Part shown: in pieces, positions 53,219 to 62,413 of the stretch
Numbering within the stretch: the stretch's first letter is position 1
Layout: each line of letters opens with the position of its first letter
Source of the DNA: Verrucomicrobiota bacterium
GTDB lineage: Bacteria > Verrucomicrobiota > Verrucomicrobiia > Verrucomicrobiales > DEV007
Assembly (NCBI GenBank): GCA_020630975.1
Contig: JAHDID010000028.1
Coordinates: 1 to 64,000 of the forward strand
Direction: 5' to 3'
Length of the DNA: 64,000 bases
Made by a program: the position numbers and the translations under genes
The notes under the pieces: model-generated
Told to the model about the DNA's origin: nothing
What the model saw: the letters and a program-made list of their open reading frames with translations, nothing else
Databases searched by the model: none

Positions 53219-55399
53219 ATGCCTGATTCAACGACGACGACTTCGGGAAACTCCCGCTGGGTAGATCCATTCCTAGGGAATTTCACTAGAGAACTACCTG
53301 AACCTCAGGGAATAGCTAAAAAATGGTGGTGTGCCAAACCACCAGTGGGCAATACTCATCCAGGTGCGACTATGCCTTTCGGCATGGTGTCTGCATGCGC
53401 GTACTCAGGAGCATATGTCTCTGGCTACGGACAATACGATGTGTCGCTCACTGGCGAACCACCGCAATTGTATTTCGACCGACACGAAGCTTTGGGCATC
53501 GCTCACTTTCAACAGTCTGGCACTGGCCGGATACGCAGCTACTACAACTATCTGCTCACCACGCCACTGGTAGGCGACGGACTAGAAGGAGTGGGCAAAC
53601 GCTACGGGCTGATCAATGAATCTGCAAAAGCCGGATACTACTCAGGTGAGTTTGAGGAGTCCGCAGTAAAATTTGAAGTGGCCTGTACGGAGAGAGCCGC
53701 TGTACATCGCTACCACTTCCCCAGCAACAAAACCGGCAAAGTAGCGATAGATCTATCCAATGGAGGTCTACGTATCGAAGGCATGGAGGTCTATCCAAAT
53801 AAGGCCAACATGGAATTTCTAAGCCCAAGTGAATGCTGGGGCTCAGTGAGATTTGAAGGGGTGACCGTCTATTTCCGTATCCAAGTGGTGACACCCATCG
53901 CCGATAGCGGTTATTGGAAAAATGACGGTCAAAAGGTCGCCAACCGTATCGAATATTCTCTCAAGAAAAAAGTACGGAAATCGGAGGAGAGGTTTGGCTT
54001 ATGGTTCGAGGCACAGGATCCGGGCCAACCGCTCGAGCTGCATATCGGCTTCTCGACACGCAATCTAGACCGCCCCGCAAAAGCTCTAGCAGATGTCGCA
54101 GAACTCGGATTCGACGGCGTAATCGAGCAGGCAACTGAGCGCTGGGACTCGGTACTCGATAAGATCGAAATCGAAGGTGCCTCCCCTGAGCAGCAGCAGC
54201 AGTTCTACACCGCCCTGTACCACGCCACTCTAAAACCCGCTAACTTTTACGATGAGAACCCCTTTACCAAAAAGGCAGGGCCATTCTTTTTCGATCTATC
54301 CACCTTGTGGGATCTGTATAAAACTCAACTGCCATTGGCCATGACACTCTGGCCGGAGTGGGGCAAAGATTTCGTCGAATTCCTTGTAGAGGTAGCGCAA
54401 CGCGAAGGAGCCTTCCCAGTGAGTTACCTGATGAATAATTTACCAGAGTGCTTCGCCAAACAAGCTACAGGCCTATGCCATATGATCCTGACCGATGCCA
54501 AAAACCGCGGCATCGAAGGCGACTGGGAATCAGTCCTAAACCTACTTCACAAGACTAGCCTAGGATCGCTAGGTAGAGGTGGAAAATTTGAAGAATACGC
54601 CAACCACTCCATCGTCCAGCCTCTATCTCACACGTTAGATATCGCTTTTGCAAACTACTGTATCGCACAACTCGCAAAGATCGAAGGGAACGAACTCATC
54701 TACCGAGAAGCAATCGCCCTAGCAGACCACTGGCGAAACGCCTTCGCCCCCAATACAGGCCTTCTGAAAGAAGAATCCGACTACTATGAGGGAGAGAACT
54801 GGAATTATTCATTTCGCTTTATCCACGATATGGTTGGCAGGATCAAGCTAGCAGGTGGCGAAGATCAATTCGTGGCGCTGTTAGATAAGTTTTTTGGGTT
54901 TACTGCCCCTACTGAGGACGAAATCGTTCACCCCTTCGAGGGCCTAAACAATGAACCCGATATGGAAGCTCCTTATACCTATCTCTTTGCGGGCAGGCAC
55001 GACCGCACCGCAGAAGTGATCCATCATGTCATGACCTACCAGTTCACCACTGGTAGAGGTGGTCTACCGGGAAATGAGGACTCGGGCGGCCTATCGAGTT
55101 GGTACGTTTGGAGCGCTATGGGTGTCTTCCCAGTCACAGGGCTACCCTTCATGTTAATCGGCACACCACTCTATCCAAAGTCAGTGATCAAGATGCGCGG
55201 CGGAGATTTTACTATTATCGCGCACAACCATGGAGCCGATCGCATTTACGTAAAAAGCGCTCTACTCAACGGATCACCATTAGATCGTTGCTACCTGAAA
55301 ATCAGTGAGTTCAGTGCAGAAGCTATTCTTGAATTGAAGATGAGTGATACACCTAGTGAATGGGCCAAAGACACCCGCCCACCCTCGTTTATTTCTTAA
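53219..55399 (+). CDS. GH92 alpha-mannosidase family protein
   Basis: I start at ATG 53219 (MPDSTTTTSGNSRWVDPFLG), 726 residues. Family signatures are NTHPGATMPFGMVSACA, the IAHFQQSGTGRIRSYYN loop, FFDLSTLWDLYKTQLPL and GLPGNEDSGGLSSWYVW, which correspond to the calcium-assisted inverting exo-alpha-mannosidase site. The central helical barrel and the N-terminal beta-sandwich have normal length. There is no signal peptide, unlike most GH92 enzymes, which are secreted or periplasmic, so this one may be cytoplasmic. A glycosyltransferase follows 73 bp downstream on the same strand. Linkage specificity (alpha-1,2 or other) cannot be read from sequence. Confidence 0.93.
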   Translation: MPDSTTTTSGNSRWVDPFLGNFTRELPEPQGIAKKWWCAKPPVGNTHPGATMPFGMVSACAYSGAYVSGYGQYDVSLTGEPPQLYFDRHEALGIAHFQQSGTGRIRSYYNYLLTTPLVGDGLEGVGKRYGLINESAKAGYYSGEFEESAVKFEVACTERAAVHRYHFPSNKTGKVAIDLSNGGLRIEGMEVYPNKANMEFLSPSECWGSVRFEGVTVYFRIQVVTPIADSGYWKNDGQKVANRIEYSLKKKVRKSEERFGLWFEAQDPGQPLELHIGFSTRNLDRPAKALADVAELGFDGVIEQATERWDSVLDKIEIEGASPEQQQQFYTALYHATLKPANFYDENPFTKKAGPFFFDLSTLWDLYKTQLPLAMTLWPEWGKDFVEFLVEVAQREGAFPVSYLMNNLPECFAKQATGLCHMILTDAKNRGIEGDWESVLNLLHKTSLGSLGRGGKFEEYANHSIVQPLSHTLDIAFANYCIAQLAKIEGNELIYREAIALADHWRNAFAPNTGLLKEESDYYEGENWNYSFRFIHDMVGRIKLAGGEDQFVALLDKFFGFTAPTEDEIVHPFEGLNNEPDMEAPYTYLFAGRHDRTAEVIHHVMTYQFTTGRGGLPGNEDSGGLSSWYVWSAMGVFPVTGLPFMLIGTPLYPKSVIKMRGGDFTIIAHNHGADRIYVKSALLNGSPLDRCYLKISEFSAEAILELKMSDTPSEWAKDTRPPSFIS

Positions 55400-55472
55400 C
55401 CCCGAAATCCTCCTCAGCACCAGTCACAGGCCGCCACATCCACTTGGCACGCTTTATGCTTCCGACCTGTGT

Positions 55473-56795
55473 ATGGTTTCCGAACTAGCACCCTTGTCGT
55501 CGATAGTCTCGAAGAGAAAAGAAGTAAAAAATTTGGTTATCATCGTAAGGGCAGACCCCATTATCTGCGGTCATTCCACTGAAGCGAGAAATCTAGCGGA
55601 GGCAGCGCTAAAGCTTGGCATAGAGACAGTACACATTGTCAGCTATCCTTTAGAAACTCTCCAATCCAGCGGCTTACCACTAAAACCACTCGAAACCGTA
55701 TCGCCATACTCCGAGGGGATCGTAGTCGACCGACCAGAGCCTATAGGCGACTACAAAGTGCTCGACGGCAGGCTGAGCTACTCTATCAGTGGTAGAATCG
55801 TAGATCTACTGCATAAACTTCCAGGACACACGGTCGTGATGGATCTTTACCTTGTGCCACACGGTCAAATGGTCATCAATGCGGTAGAGAGTTTCAAGCA
55901 AATCCGTAACGAAGCCGATGTAACAACTATCGGTGAAGCCGTAGGTTCAGACATCACCAATGTGGTAAATAATGCACTAACAAACGGGCAACTAGGAGCC
56001 GCACAGATGGTCTTGTCGAATTACCTCGCACACGATGTGCCTGTAGCAGTGAGTCAGTATACCATCGACCAGATCGTGGAGGCCGGTGAAAAAGTGGATA
56101 ATGAATTAGGCACAAACTTTGCCCAGCTGTTATCCGAAAGAGTGCAAATAAGCTTTCCCGCTATCGATACCGCAGCCTACACCAGCATCGAGACTCAGCC
56201 AGAGCTAATAGAGTCGACTTTGAGAGGCCGCAATTTAGATCAGGATGGATTCGTAATGTTTCTTTCTCGCATCGCTCCCGCAAAAGGGGTGGACGACCTC
56301 ATCGCAGCCTACAGATCCAGTAAAATCTATGGCCGCAAGAAGCTCGTGATCTGTGGCAATGGCCCCATGAAAGAAGAAATCATCGAGATGTCGAAAAGCG
56401 ATCCACACATCTGCGTTCTCGATGATGTAAGCGACGAAGAAAAAGGCATACTAATGCACGCCTGCTTGTGCTACTGCCTACCCAGCAAGCCAAAAATCGA
56501 ATTTGTCGAAACATTTGGAATCGCTATTGCCGAAAAGATGCTCGCAGGCGGCTTAGGACCAGTGATCACCACTAGAACCGGCGGAATACCCGAAGCCACT
56601 GGAGGCAATTGCCTAGAGCATGACGCCGGTAATATCGATCAGTTGAGACAGTGCTTGGACAAGGCCCATTTCATATCAGATGATCAGCGCCGTGCCCTCA
56701 GTGACTCTGCTCGCGATTTTGCCTTACAATTTGATCGAGAAAACACTCTCAAAAAACTACTAGCCAAGGCCGACGTGATGACTCCATGCATCTAG
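55473..56795 (+). CDS. Family 4-type glycosyltransferase
   Basis: This has 440 residues from ATG 55473 (MVSELAPLSSIVSKRKEV). An in-frame region further upstream overlaps the GH92 end and is not protein-like. The GT-B fold is indicated by an N-terminal Rossmann part with ADPIICGHSTEARNLAEAAL, and a C-terminal part with FVMFLSRIAPAKGVDDLIAA, LVICGNGPMKEEI and FVETFGIAIAEKMLAGGLG, the E-x7-E motif region of GT4 enzymes. Retaining transfer of a sugar from a nucleotide-sugar donor is expected. The pairing with a possibly cytoplasmic GH92 mannosidase suggests a mannose-containing metabolite or glycoside, an inference. The stop lies only 6 bp from the convergent hydrolase gene. Confidence 0.88.
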   Translation: MVSELAPLSSIVSKRKEVKNLVIIVRADPIICGHSTEARNLAEAALKLGIETVHIVSYPLETLQSSGLPLKPLETVSPYSEGIVVDRPEPIGDYKVLDGRLSYSISGRIVDLLHKLPGHTVVMDLYLVPHGQMVINAVESFKQIRNEADVTTIGEAVGSDITNVVNNALTNGQLGAAQMVLSNYLAHDVPVAVSQYTIDQIVEAGEKVDNELGTNFAQLLSERVQISFPAIDTAAYTSIETQPELIESTLRGRNLDQDGFVMFLSRIAPAKGVDDLIAAYRSSKIYGRKKLVICGNGPMKEEIIEMSKSDPHICVLDDVSDEEKGILMHACLCYCLPSKPKIEFVETFGIAIAEKMLAGGLGPVITTRTGGIPEATGGNCLEHDAGNIDQLRQCLDKAHFISDDQRRALSDSARDFALQFDRENTLKKLLAKADVMTPCI

Positions 56796-56801
56796 TATCT
56801 A

Positions 56802-58571
56802 TTACTGACTCACTCCCTTATGGTTCATAAATTCCCAGATCCGGTCGAGCCATGTGTAGCTACCGGTCCCCGGTGCGGCTTTTCTCTGAAAGCAGTGATT
56901 CCGCTGAGCTAGCGTATGGAGATCCGACTGAATACCCATACGGCGCATTTGCTCCCAGCATTTCACGGAATTCATCGGTGAATAGCCATCGGTATCGCCG
57001 TGGATAAATAGCGTAGGACAGGTATCTAGGTCGAAAGCGAATTCGGGAACTATTGTATCGGTATCATCATTACCGCCATTGGTATTCTTGCCATTCCCCC
57101 CATCGCTCAAGACGTAGGCAGGGTAGATAGCTATAGCCCACTGTACATTGCACGGTAGATTATCCAGATTCTCTACCGGCCAGTAGGAGCGCTGCCTCGA
57201 GCTGGTGGCACCCATCAGGGTGAGATGGCCGCCAGCAGACGATCCCATGATGCCGATGCGCTGAGGGTCGAGTCCTTTCGCCTCGGCCTGATGGCGCACC
57301 AGACGGATTGCTCGCTGCAGATCCTGCCAGGCAGTGGTGTGTTTGGCTAGTCCACCCTTTGGGCGTGGGGTGCGGTATTTGATCGTCACGACAGTCATCC
57401 CCTTAGCATTCAGATAGCGCCGCGCAGGAGCCACCTCGAAGCCATCGGGCTTATTACCACCGTAGCCACCGCCTGAGTAGATGATTTGGATGGCTTTTGT
57501 CTTGGTCTCTTTCGGTATATGCCACTCGAGGTAGGGCTCGCACTGGTGGTCCTGAGCATTTGGCATTCTCTTCTTGGGCCAGAGAGGGGCTTTCTCATGA
57601 GCGCCCCGGTCATCATCATGCGGGAAGCGTGTCATCAGATCGACTTCCTCTCCCAGACGGCCATCATAGTTCATCTGGCGGAAAAACTCGGTCACTCGGG
57701 CTAGCCAATGGTCATAGGCCGCACCCGCTTCACCTTTTTTGGCATCTCCCATAAAACCATGGCCTCGGTCGGCGAACAAATGCAGCTCTGCAGGTATATT
57801 CATACGCCGTAGCTGACGATAAATCTGAGTGGAACCTAGGGGCGAGTAATTGTCGGTGCCCCCGTGGAAAAGCGCCATCGGGCAGGTCTTTTCATCAAAT
57901 TTGAATACATCGGTCAACGTCGCATCCGGTGCATCGCCACTTCGGGTATTCGGACCACTTAGCCCATCAGTCAGCGCGTAGGCGGTATAGATCGGCACCG
58001 CCCAATTGATATGGCAAGGAGTCTGATCGACCTCGTCCACCGCAGGATAGGCAGCTGTCTGCGAGCTAGTAGCTAGGAGCACCGTCAGGTGCCCTCCAGC
58101 CGAGAAGCCCAAGGCACCAATCTTTTCCGGATCGTATCCCCGCTGAGCAGCCTCTCTCCGCACCATACGCACCGCCCGCTGCCCATCCTGCCAAGCCGTC
58201 TGGTAGATCGGTAGGCCTTTGGGGCGTGGCGTGCGGTAGGTCAAGTTCACACAGACATAGCCCTGCTCGGTAAATTCTTTGGCCACCTGATCGATCCAAT
58301 ACTGATCGCAGCAATTCTGATAAGCGCCGCCAGATATCAGCAGCATACAGGCCCCATTCTTTTCCGCAGGTGCTGCATACCAGTCCAGATGCGGCATCCT
58401 ATGGTCGTCAGCCTTATAACCAGCAGCTCTGGTCTCAGCCACCGTGGCCGCGATCTGGTCAGCTTGGAAGTCTGGAACCTTCCCCTCTGGCCACAAGGCT
58501 ACGCGGTCACTAGCCAGCGCTAGTGTCGTCAGAGAGAAAAAAGCCGCAATCGTAAGAAGAGTCTTTATCAT
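56802..58571 (-). CDS. Exported tandem alpha/beta-hydrolase (double esterase)
   Basis: I start at ATG 58571 (MIKTLLTIAAFFSLTTLALA), 589 residues; the extension further upstream is REP-derived. After the signal peptide come two homologous alpha/beta-hydrolase domains. The first (about 40-300) has the nucleophile elbow GFSAGG with LYFGG-type oxyanion region LLISGGAYQNC, and the second (about 330-585) has GSSAGG with IIYSGGGYGG. Each also has its own acid and histidine (HGGTDNYSP and RGHGF; HGDTDGYSP and RNHCF). Both look catalytic. Relatives are acetyl-xylan esterase/dienelactone hydrolase-like enzymes. It is the last gene of the IclR-DUF1592-DUF1552 run, with a 142-bp gap before it containing a REP pair. 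A carbohydrate-esterase role is likely. Confidence 0.88.
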   Translation of the reverse strand: MIKTLLTIAAFFSLTTLALASDRVALWPEGKVPDFQADQIAATVAETRAAGYKADDHRMPHLDWYAAPAEKNGACMLLISGGAYQNCCDQYWIDQVAKEFTEQGYVCVNLTYRTPRPKGLPIYQTAWQDGQRAVRMVRREAAQRGYDPEKIGALGFSAGGHLTVLLATSSQTAAYPAVDEVDQTPCHINWAVPIYTAYALTDGLSGPNTRSGDAPDATLTDVFKFDEKTCPMALFHGGTDNYSPLGSTQIYRQLRRMNIPAELHLFADRGHGFMGDAKKGEAGAAYDHWLARVTEFFRQMNYDGRLGEEVDLMTRFPHDDDRGAHEKAPLWPKKRMPNAQDHQCEPYLEWHIPKETKTKAIQIIYSGGGYGGNKPDGFEVAPARRYLNAKGMTVVTIKYRTPRPKGGLAKHTTAWQDLQRAIRLVRHQAEAKGLDPQRIGIMGSSAGGHLTLMGATSSRQRSYWPVENLDNLPCNVQWAIAIYPAYVLSDGGNGKNTNGGNDDTDTIVPEFAFDLDTCPTLFIHGDTDGYSPMNSVKCWEQMRRMGIQSDLHTLAQRNHCFQRKAAPGTGSYTWLDRIWEFMNHKGVSQ

Positions 58572-58623
58572 TTTGATGTTCACATAGAGCGAGAAAAGAG
58601 CCAGATCAAGAGACGAATAAAAG

Positions 58624-58699
58624 TAGGATGGGTTGCCTAACCCGTCCGCGAAGCCCATCAGCCGGAGCCTATGAAAAACGGGTTAGGCAACCCATACTA
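58624..58699. repeat. Opposed REP pair before the double-hydrolase gene
   Basis: ATGGGTTGCCTAACCCGT at 58628-58645 is exactly complementary to 58678-58695, and with one mismatch the arms extend to 23 bp (GTAG/CTAC ends). Inside lies a CCGCGAAGCCCATCAGCC segment that also follows the copy at 59934. The unit could slow transcription or form a terminator between the DUF1552 and hydrolase genes. Confidence 0.85.
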
Positions 58700-58713
58700 C
58701 ATACATAACCACC

Positions 58714-59997
58714 TCAAATCGCTAGCAAGCCATCATCACCCTCACTATTCCCAAAGCCACCCACATCCACATCATGAGCATGCAGCAGATCACGGTACAG
58801 ATTGCACAAATGAGTGGGCTTCTCCGATACGACATGCCCCTGGTGCCGATACCCACCGCCGGCTACAATGGTCGGCAGGTTATTGCAGGTGTGTCTAGAG
58901 GCATCGCCAAAGCAACTGCCGATAACTACTGATGTATTATCGAGGAGAGTCCTCCCCTCCCCATCGTCGATCTGATCCATCTCGACCGTAAAGCGATTCA
59001 ACTGCTTGATGATATCCTCCTCGACCCGAACCAACTTGCCAAGAACATCGGGTTTCCCATTGTGGTGTGACAAGGTATGCCACCCGCCAGAAGCACCTGG
59101 CACAGTAATCGCCCCATAGATCCAGTCTAGGGAGATAGTGATGACCCGTGTAGAATCAGTCTGAAACGCCAATTTAGCCAACTCGAACAGATTCCTCACC
59201 TTAGTGGAAAAGGCGTACTCTTGATCGTCGCTCAGCGTATTGACCACTTCTGACTTCTTCGCCTTTAGCCAAAACTCCTCATGCTGCAGCTGGGCCTCTA
59301 GCTCGGCAATCACGGTACGATAGGAGTCACTCCGCGCTGCGCTGCCGCCTTGCACCTTCATCTGCTCTAGGTCTCGGTACAAACTCTCAACAATAAGCTG
59401 GTCATTCTGTATCTGCTTCTTTTTGGCACTTAGATCTTCCTCGCCAAAAAGCTTGTCGAAAATAGCTACCTCGTCGTGCATTGGCGGTATAGCGACACCT
59501 CGCTCATTCCACGAACACCCCCAGCCTCGATCGTAGATGCTAAAGGATAGATAGGGAAACCGAGTGTCGCCACCGATCTCCCTGGCCAGCACCTGGTCGA
59601 CCGATATGGTGTTGGTAAAGGTAGCTGACTCGGGGTAGGGCGCCCCCGTGAGAAAGGATTTCTCGGAGTCGTGATTACTCGTATCCATGCCAGGGTGGTA
59701 TAGATTTTGATACACCGTCATCTTGTCGTGCATCTCCAGCCCCTGCAGGTAGTGAGAGCTGGCCAGGTCGCCTCTGACCTTCGGGAAGAAATTGGGCTCG
59801 TAGAAGCCGAGCGAATTGCAAATGAAGATGACCCGCTTCGGCGAGGTAGCCGTTTTAGGCTTTTCTACGGCACGTAAATCCAGCGAGTGCATTGCTAGCG
59901 GCAGAGCGGCACCATACTTTAGCAAGTCCCTACGTAGGATGGGTTGCCCAACCCGTCCGCGAAGCCCATCAGCCATTATTTCTTTCCTAGTGTCCAT
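58714..59997 (-). CDS. DUF1552 exported protein with REP-encoded N-terminus
   Basis: This has 427 residues from ATG 59997. The start overlaps the end of the DUF1592 gene by 11 bp, so translation is coupled. The N-terminus reads MDTRKEIMADGLRGRVGQPI, then LRRDLLKYGAALPLAMH, a Tat-like twin-arginine signal. DUF1552 motifs follow: KRVIFICNSLGFYEPNFFP, SHYLQGLEMHDKMTVYQNLY and HDSEKSFLTGAPYPES, and near the end the SVVIGSCFGDASRHTCNNLP and GGGYRHQGHVV segments. Like DUF1501 it belongs to a group of PVC exported proteins that accompany DUF1592 cytochromes. The MADGLRGRVGQPIL part is translated from a REP copy (59934-59974) placed between the start and the Tat motif. Confidence 0.9.
   Translation of the reverse strand: MDTRKEIMADGLRGRVGQPILRRDLLKYGAALPLAMHSLDLRAVEKPKTATSPKRVIFICNSLGFYEPNFFPKVRGDLASSHYLQGLEMHDKMTVYQNLYHPGMDTSNHDSEKSFLTGAPYPESATFTNTISVDQVLAREIGGDTRFPYLSFSIYDRGWGCSWNERGVAIPPMHDEVAIFDKLFGEEDLSAKKKQIQNDQLIVESLYRDLEQMKVQGGSAARSDSYRTVIAELEAQLQHEEFWLKAKKSEVVNTLSDDQEYAFSTKVRNLFELAKLAFQTDSTRVITISLDWIYGAITVPGASGGWHTLSHHNGKPDVLGKLVRVEEDIIKQLNRFTVEMDQIDDGEGRTLLDNTSVVIGSCFGDASRHTCNNLPTIVAGGGYRHQGHVVSEKPTHLCNLYRDLLHAHDVDVGGFGNSEGDDGLLAI
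59934..59974. repeat. REP copy inside the DUF1552 reading frame
   Basis: This 41-bp segment matches 58624-58664 at 40 of 41 positions. It is in frame near the start of the DUF1552 gene and encodes most of MADGLRGRVGQPIL. A related copy, in the other orientation relative to coding, is translated in the neighbouring DUF1592 gene (62344-62389). Confidence 0.9.
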
Positions 59998-62413
59998 TTC
60001 TCGTTCCTTTCTCCGCAGCGATCGAATAAACCAAAACATCCGAAATCAAATCGCGCATACCATACCCGCCCTGATCCGCCGGTATCTTCGCAAGCAGATC
60101 CTGGCGCTGCGCTAGGTCTGGCTGATAGCCATTGATGTATTCAAAAAGTTTCTTGGCGATGTTGAACGCGATTCTCCTGTCCTGCTCCAGCAGTATAGAC
60201 TTCAGCCCGAAGATATCCTCGAAAGGCTGACCAGCGATTTCGTTAGAGGCATCGACTGGACCGCCCAACTCAAAGAACCCCTGGTGGCGATAAGTAAAAG
60301 TATTGCGATGAGCTGTCTTGACTCGATATCGATCTCGCCACTGTCCTGTTGGGTCAAAGTTCTCCAGAGCAAACCCATAGGGATCGATGCTTTTGTGGCA
60401 GGCGTAGCAGGCTTTGGCCTCTCTGTGCTGCTCGATTTGTTCCTTTAGTGACAAGGCGTGCTCGCCATGCTCAGGCTCGATCGCCTCGACAGGCTCCGAG
60501 GGTGGGGATAGAGGCGTGCCGACTATGTTTTTCGAGATCCAGACACCGCGAAGGATGGGCGAAGTCTCGTAGCCATCGGTGGTGACTTTCATGATGCTGC
60601 CCATGGTGAGCAGACCTCCACGCGGACTGTCGGGCGAGAAGGACACTTTGCGCAGCTGATGGCCATATACCCCATCGATACCGTAGTGCTGCGCCAGCCG
60701 CTGATTGAGAAAGGAATAGTCCGAGTCGATCAAATGACTGATGGGTTGGTTTTCCTGAATCAGGTGGTTCAGGTAGGCCAATGTCTCCCGGGGTAGGTAG
60801 TGGTCGAGTAGGTCATTGTATTTCGGGTATAGCTTTAGCGATGGAGCGACCGTTCGCCACGAGCGGAGATTCAGCCACTGATCGCAGAACGAGCGAACCA
60901 TGCGCTGGCTTTTGGGATCGGCTAGCATGCGCTCGATCGCTTGGCGCTGAGAGGCCTCGGTATCGAGTCCACCCTCTCGCGCCACAGCGAGCAGATCGGT
61001 ATCGGGCACCGATAGCCAGAGCGACCGGGCTAGCAGACTGGCTGCAGCATACGAGGGTGATGAGTGGTCGTTCGCGACCGTGAGAAAGCGCGGCGAACAG
61101 ATAATAGCCTTGATCCCCTGGCGAGCTGCCTGTACGAGGTCCCCGTGTTCGGCGTACGCGGTGGCCGCTACCTGATGGTATGGTGCTAGCTGCTCGTCCA
61201 ATAGCGATGCGGTAAATGCTCGCTCGGAGAGGCGGTGAATGACTTGCTGGAGAACATCATCGGGGTTGCCTCCGCTATCTACCGTGACTCTCGTCGTAGA
61301 GGTCGGATCAGTGGGCCGATCGGGTGCCGAGATAGGTAGACCATGAAAGGTAGAGGTATAGGCAGCCGGTGGCCACTGGGACTGCAGTGGTCCGCGAGCG
61401 GTTAGCTTTTCGATATAGATACCCTGCCGAGTATCCTTCTGCCGAAAGTTATGCTTCGAGTAGCAGTGCACAGATACATTCTCTCCAGGCTCTAGCCAGA
61501 CCTTTATCGTATGTGAGCGAACGTCCGGACTGCCGATAGAGATGACTTGCATCAATGTTTGGGGCTGCGGCCGATCATCGGCGATGTAGTGTTTTCCTCG
61601 ATACACAGATAGCGCGATATCCTCAGGAAAATCGCCCACCTTCGCGGCATCGAACGTCAACTCATACCAGCCCGATACGGGCGGCTCGAAGTGGTCGTAA
61701 AAGAAGGAGTAACTGTTACCATTATTAGCCCGAGTCCAGGAGAATAGGATACCATCGCGATAGGGACGGTGATAGATCTTGTAGGTCTTGTGACTCTCTT
61801 TGACCTGGCTGGTCTGCCAGTTCCCAGGATTCGGAAAACCATCTACTGGGAATGCCTGATCCAGCAATTCCTCGGCCACGGAGAAATACCCACTCAGCAT
61901 CTCGCGGCTCATCTCGATCTCTCGGTCGGTGTCGAAATAACGCGAGCCCCGGTCTTCGGATAGTTTCGCCGTTAGATCGATCTCGGTGCCTAGTAGATCA
62001 TTGATCGAGCGAACGAATTCGTGGCGACTGAGTCGACGAAAAGGCTTGGGAGCAGACTTTTTTTGCTTATCTGCCAGCCACTGCTGCACGAGTGCCTTTT
62101 CTTTAGCCGATGGTTGTTTTTTATTCGCTGGTGGCATTTTATCGTTCACCAGATTTTCATACATCAGTGTGTGTTTCGAGAGGTCGATCTCATCTAGGAA
62201 AGCGTACAGGTCAAAGTCACCCTCATTCGTATCCTCATCGTGGCAGTCCGCGCAGTAGTTTTCTAATATGAGCGTGGGGTCTACCTCCTCAGCGTTGAGT
62301 GTCGAGCAGCAGAGCGCCAGGCATAGGGCGAGTATACCGGAAAGGGCGGCTAATAGGCTCTGCGGACGGGTTAGGCAACCCTGCCTAACTATGTGGTTGG
62401 CGATTAAACTCAT
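59987..62413 (-). CDS. DUF1592-type Planctomycete cytochrome protein
   Basis: This 808-residue protein has a signal peptide with hydrophobic core LLAALSGILALCLAL. The PSD1-type cytochrome domain near the N-terminus has ILENYCADCHDEDTNEGDFD, with the CADCH haem motif. A DUF1587-like segment (PFRRLSRHEFVRSINDLLG) follows, then a carbohydrate-binding-like region, DUF1595/DUF1592 (LARSLWLSVPDTDLL, MVRSFCDQWLNLRSWRT), DUF1588 (GGLLTMGSIMKVTTDGYETSP and ACYACHKSIDPYGFALENFD, a second CxxCH) and DUF1585 at the end. These periplasmic proteins are typical of PVC bacteria and always pair with DUF1552. Residues VRQGCLTRPQSLLAAL, just before and inside the signal core, are encoded by a REP copy. It overlaps the IclR gene by 4 bp. 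Confidence 0.93.
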   Translation of the reverse strand: MSLIANHIVRQGCLTRPQSLLAALSGILALCLALCCSTLNAEEVDPTLILENYCADCHDEDTNEGDFDLYAFLDEIDLSKHTLMYENLVNDKMPPANKKQPSAKEKALVQQWLADKQKKSAPKPFRRLSRHEFVRSINDLLGTEIDLTAKLSEDRGSRYFDTDREIEMSREMLSGYFSVAEELLDQAFPVDGFPNPGNWQTSQVKESHKTYKIYHRPYRDGILFSWTRANNGNSYSFFYDHFEPPVSGWYELTFDAAKVGDFPEDIALSVYRGKHYIADDRPQPQTLMQVISIGSPDVRSHTIKVWLEPGENVSVHCYSKHNFRQKDTRQGIYIEKLTARGPLQSQWPPAAYTSTFHGLPISAPDRPTDPTSTTRVTVDSGGNPDDVLQQVIHRLSERAFTASLLDEQLAPYHQVAATAYAEHGDLVQAARQGIKAIICSPRFLTVANDHSSPSYAAASLLARSLWLSVPDTDLLAVAREGGLDTEASQRQAIERMLADPKSQRMVRSFCDQWLNLRSWRTVAPSLKLYPKYNDLLDHYLPRETLAYLNHLIQENQPISHLIDSDYSFLNQRLAQHYGIDGVYGHQLRKVSFSPDSPRGGLLTMGSIMKVTTDGYETSPILRGVWISKNIVGTPLSPPSEPVEAIEPEHGEHALSLKEQIEQHREAKACYACHKSIDPYGFALENFDPTGQWRDRYRVKTAHRNTFTYRHQGFFELGGPVDASNEIAGQPFEDIFGLKSILLEQDRRIAFNIAKKLFEYINGYQPDLAQRQDLLAKIPADQGGYGMRDLISDVLVYSIAAEKGTRNGH
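62344..62389. repeat. REP copy inside the DUF1592 reading frame
   Basis: On the minus strand this segment reads GTTAGGCAGGGTTGCCTAAC then CCGTCCGC, the same core as the copies at 58624 and 59934. GTTAGGCA/TGCCTAAC forms a perfect 8-bp hairpin (62370-62389). It is translated in frame as part of the signal-peptide region. Confidence 0.85.

Noticed and set aside
53029-53226. 65-codon plus-strand frame with one hydrophobic stretch before the GH92 gene
   Set aside because: It overlaps the GH92 start, has no clear ribosome site and resembles no known small membrane protein.
55444-55475. Sequence like the lac promoter (CTTTATGCTTCCG shared)
   Set aside because: A 13-base match by chance or shared promoter-like composition; box spacing relative to the start codon does not work, and vector contamination would give a longer match.
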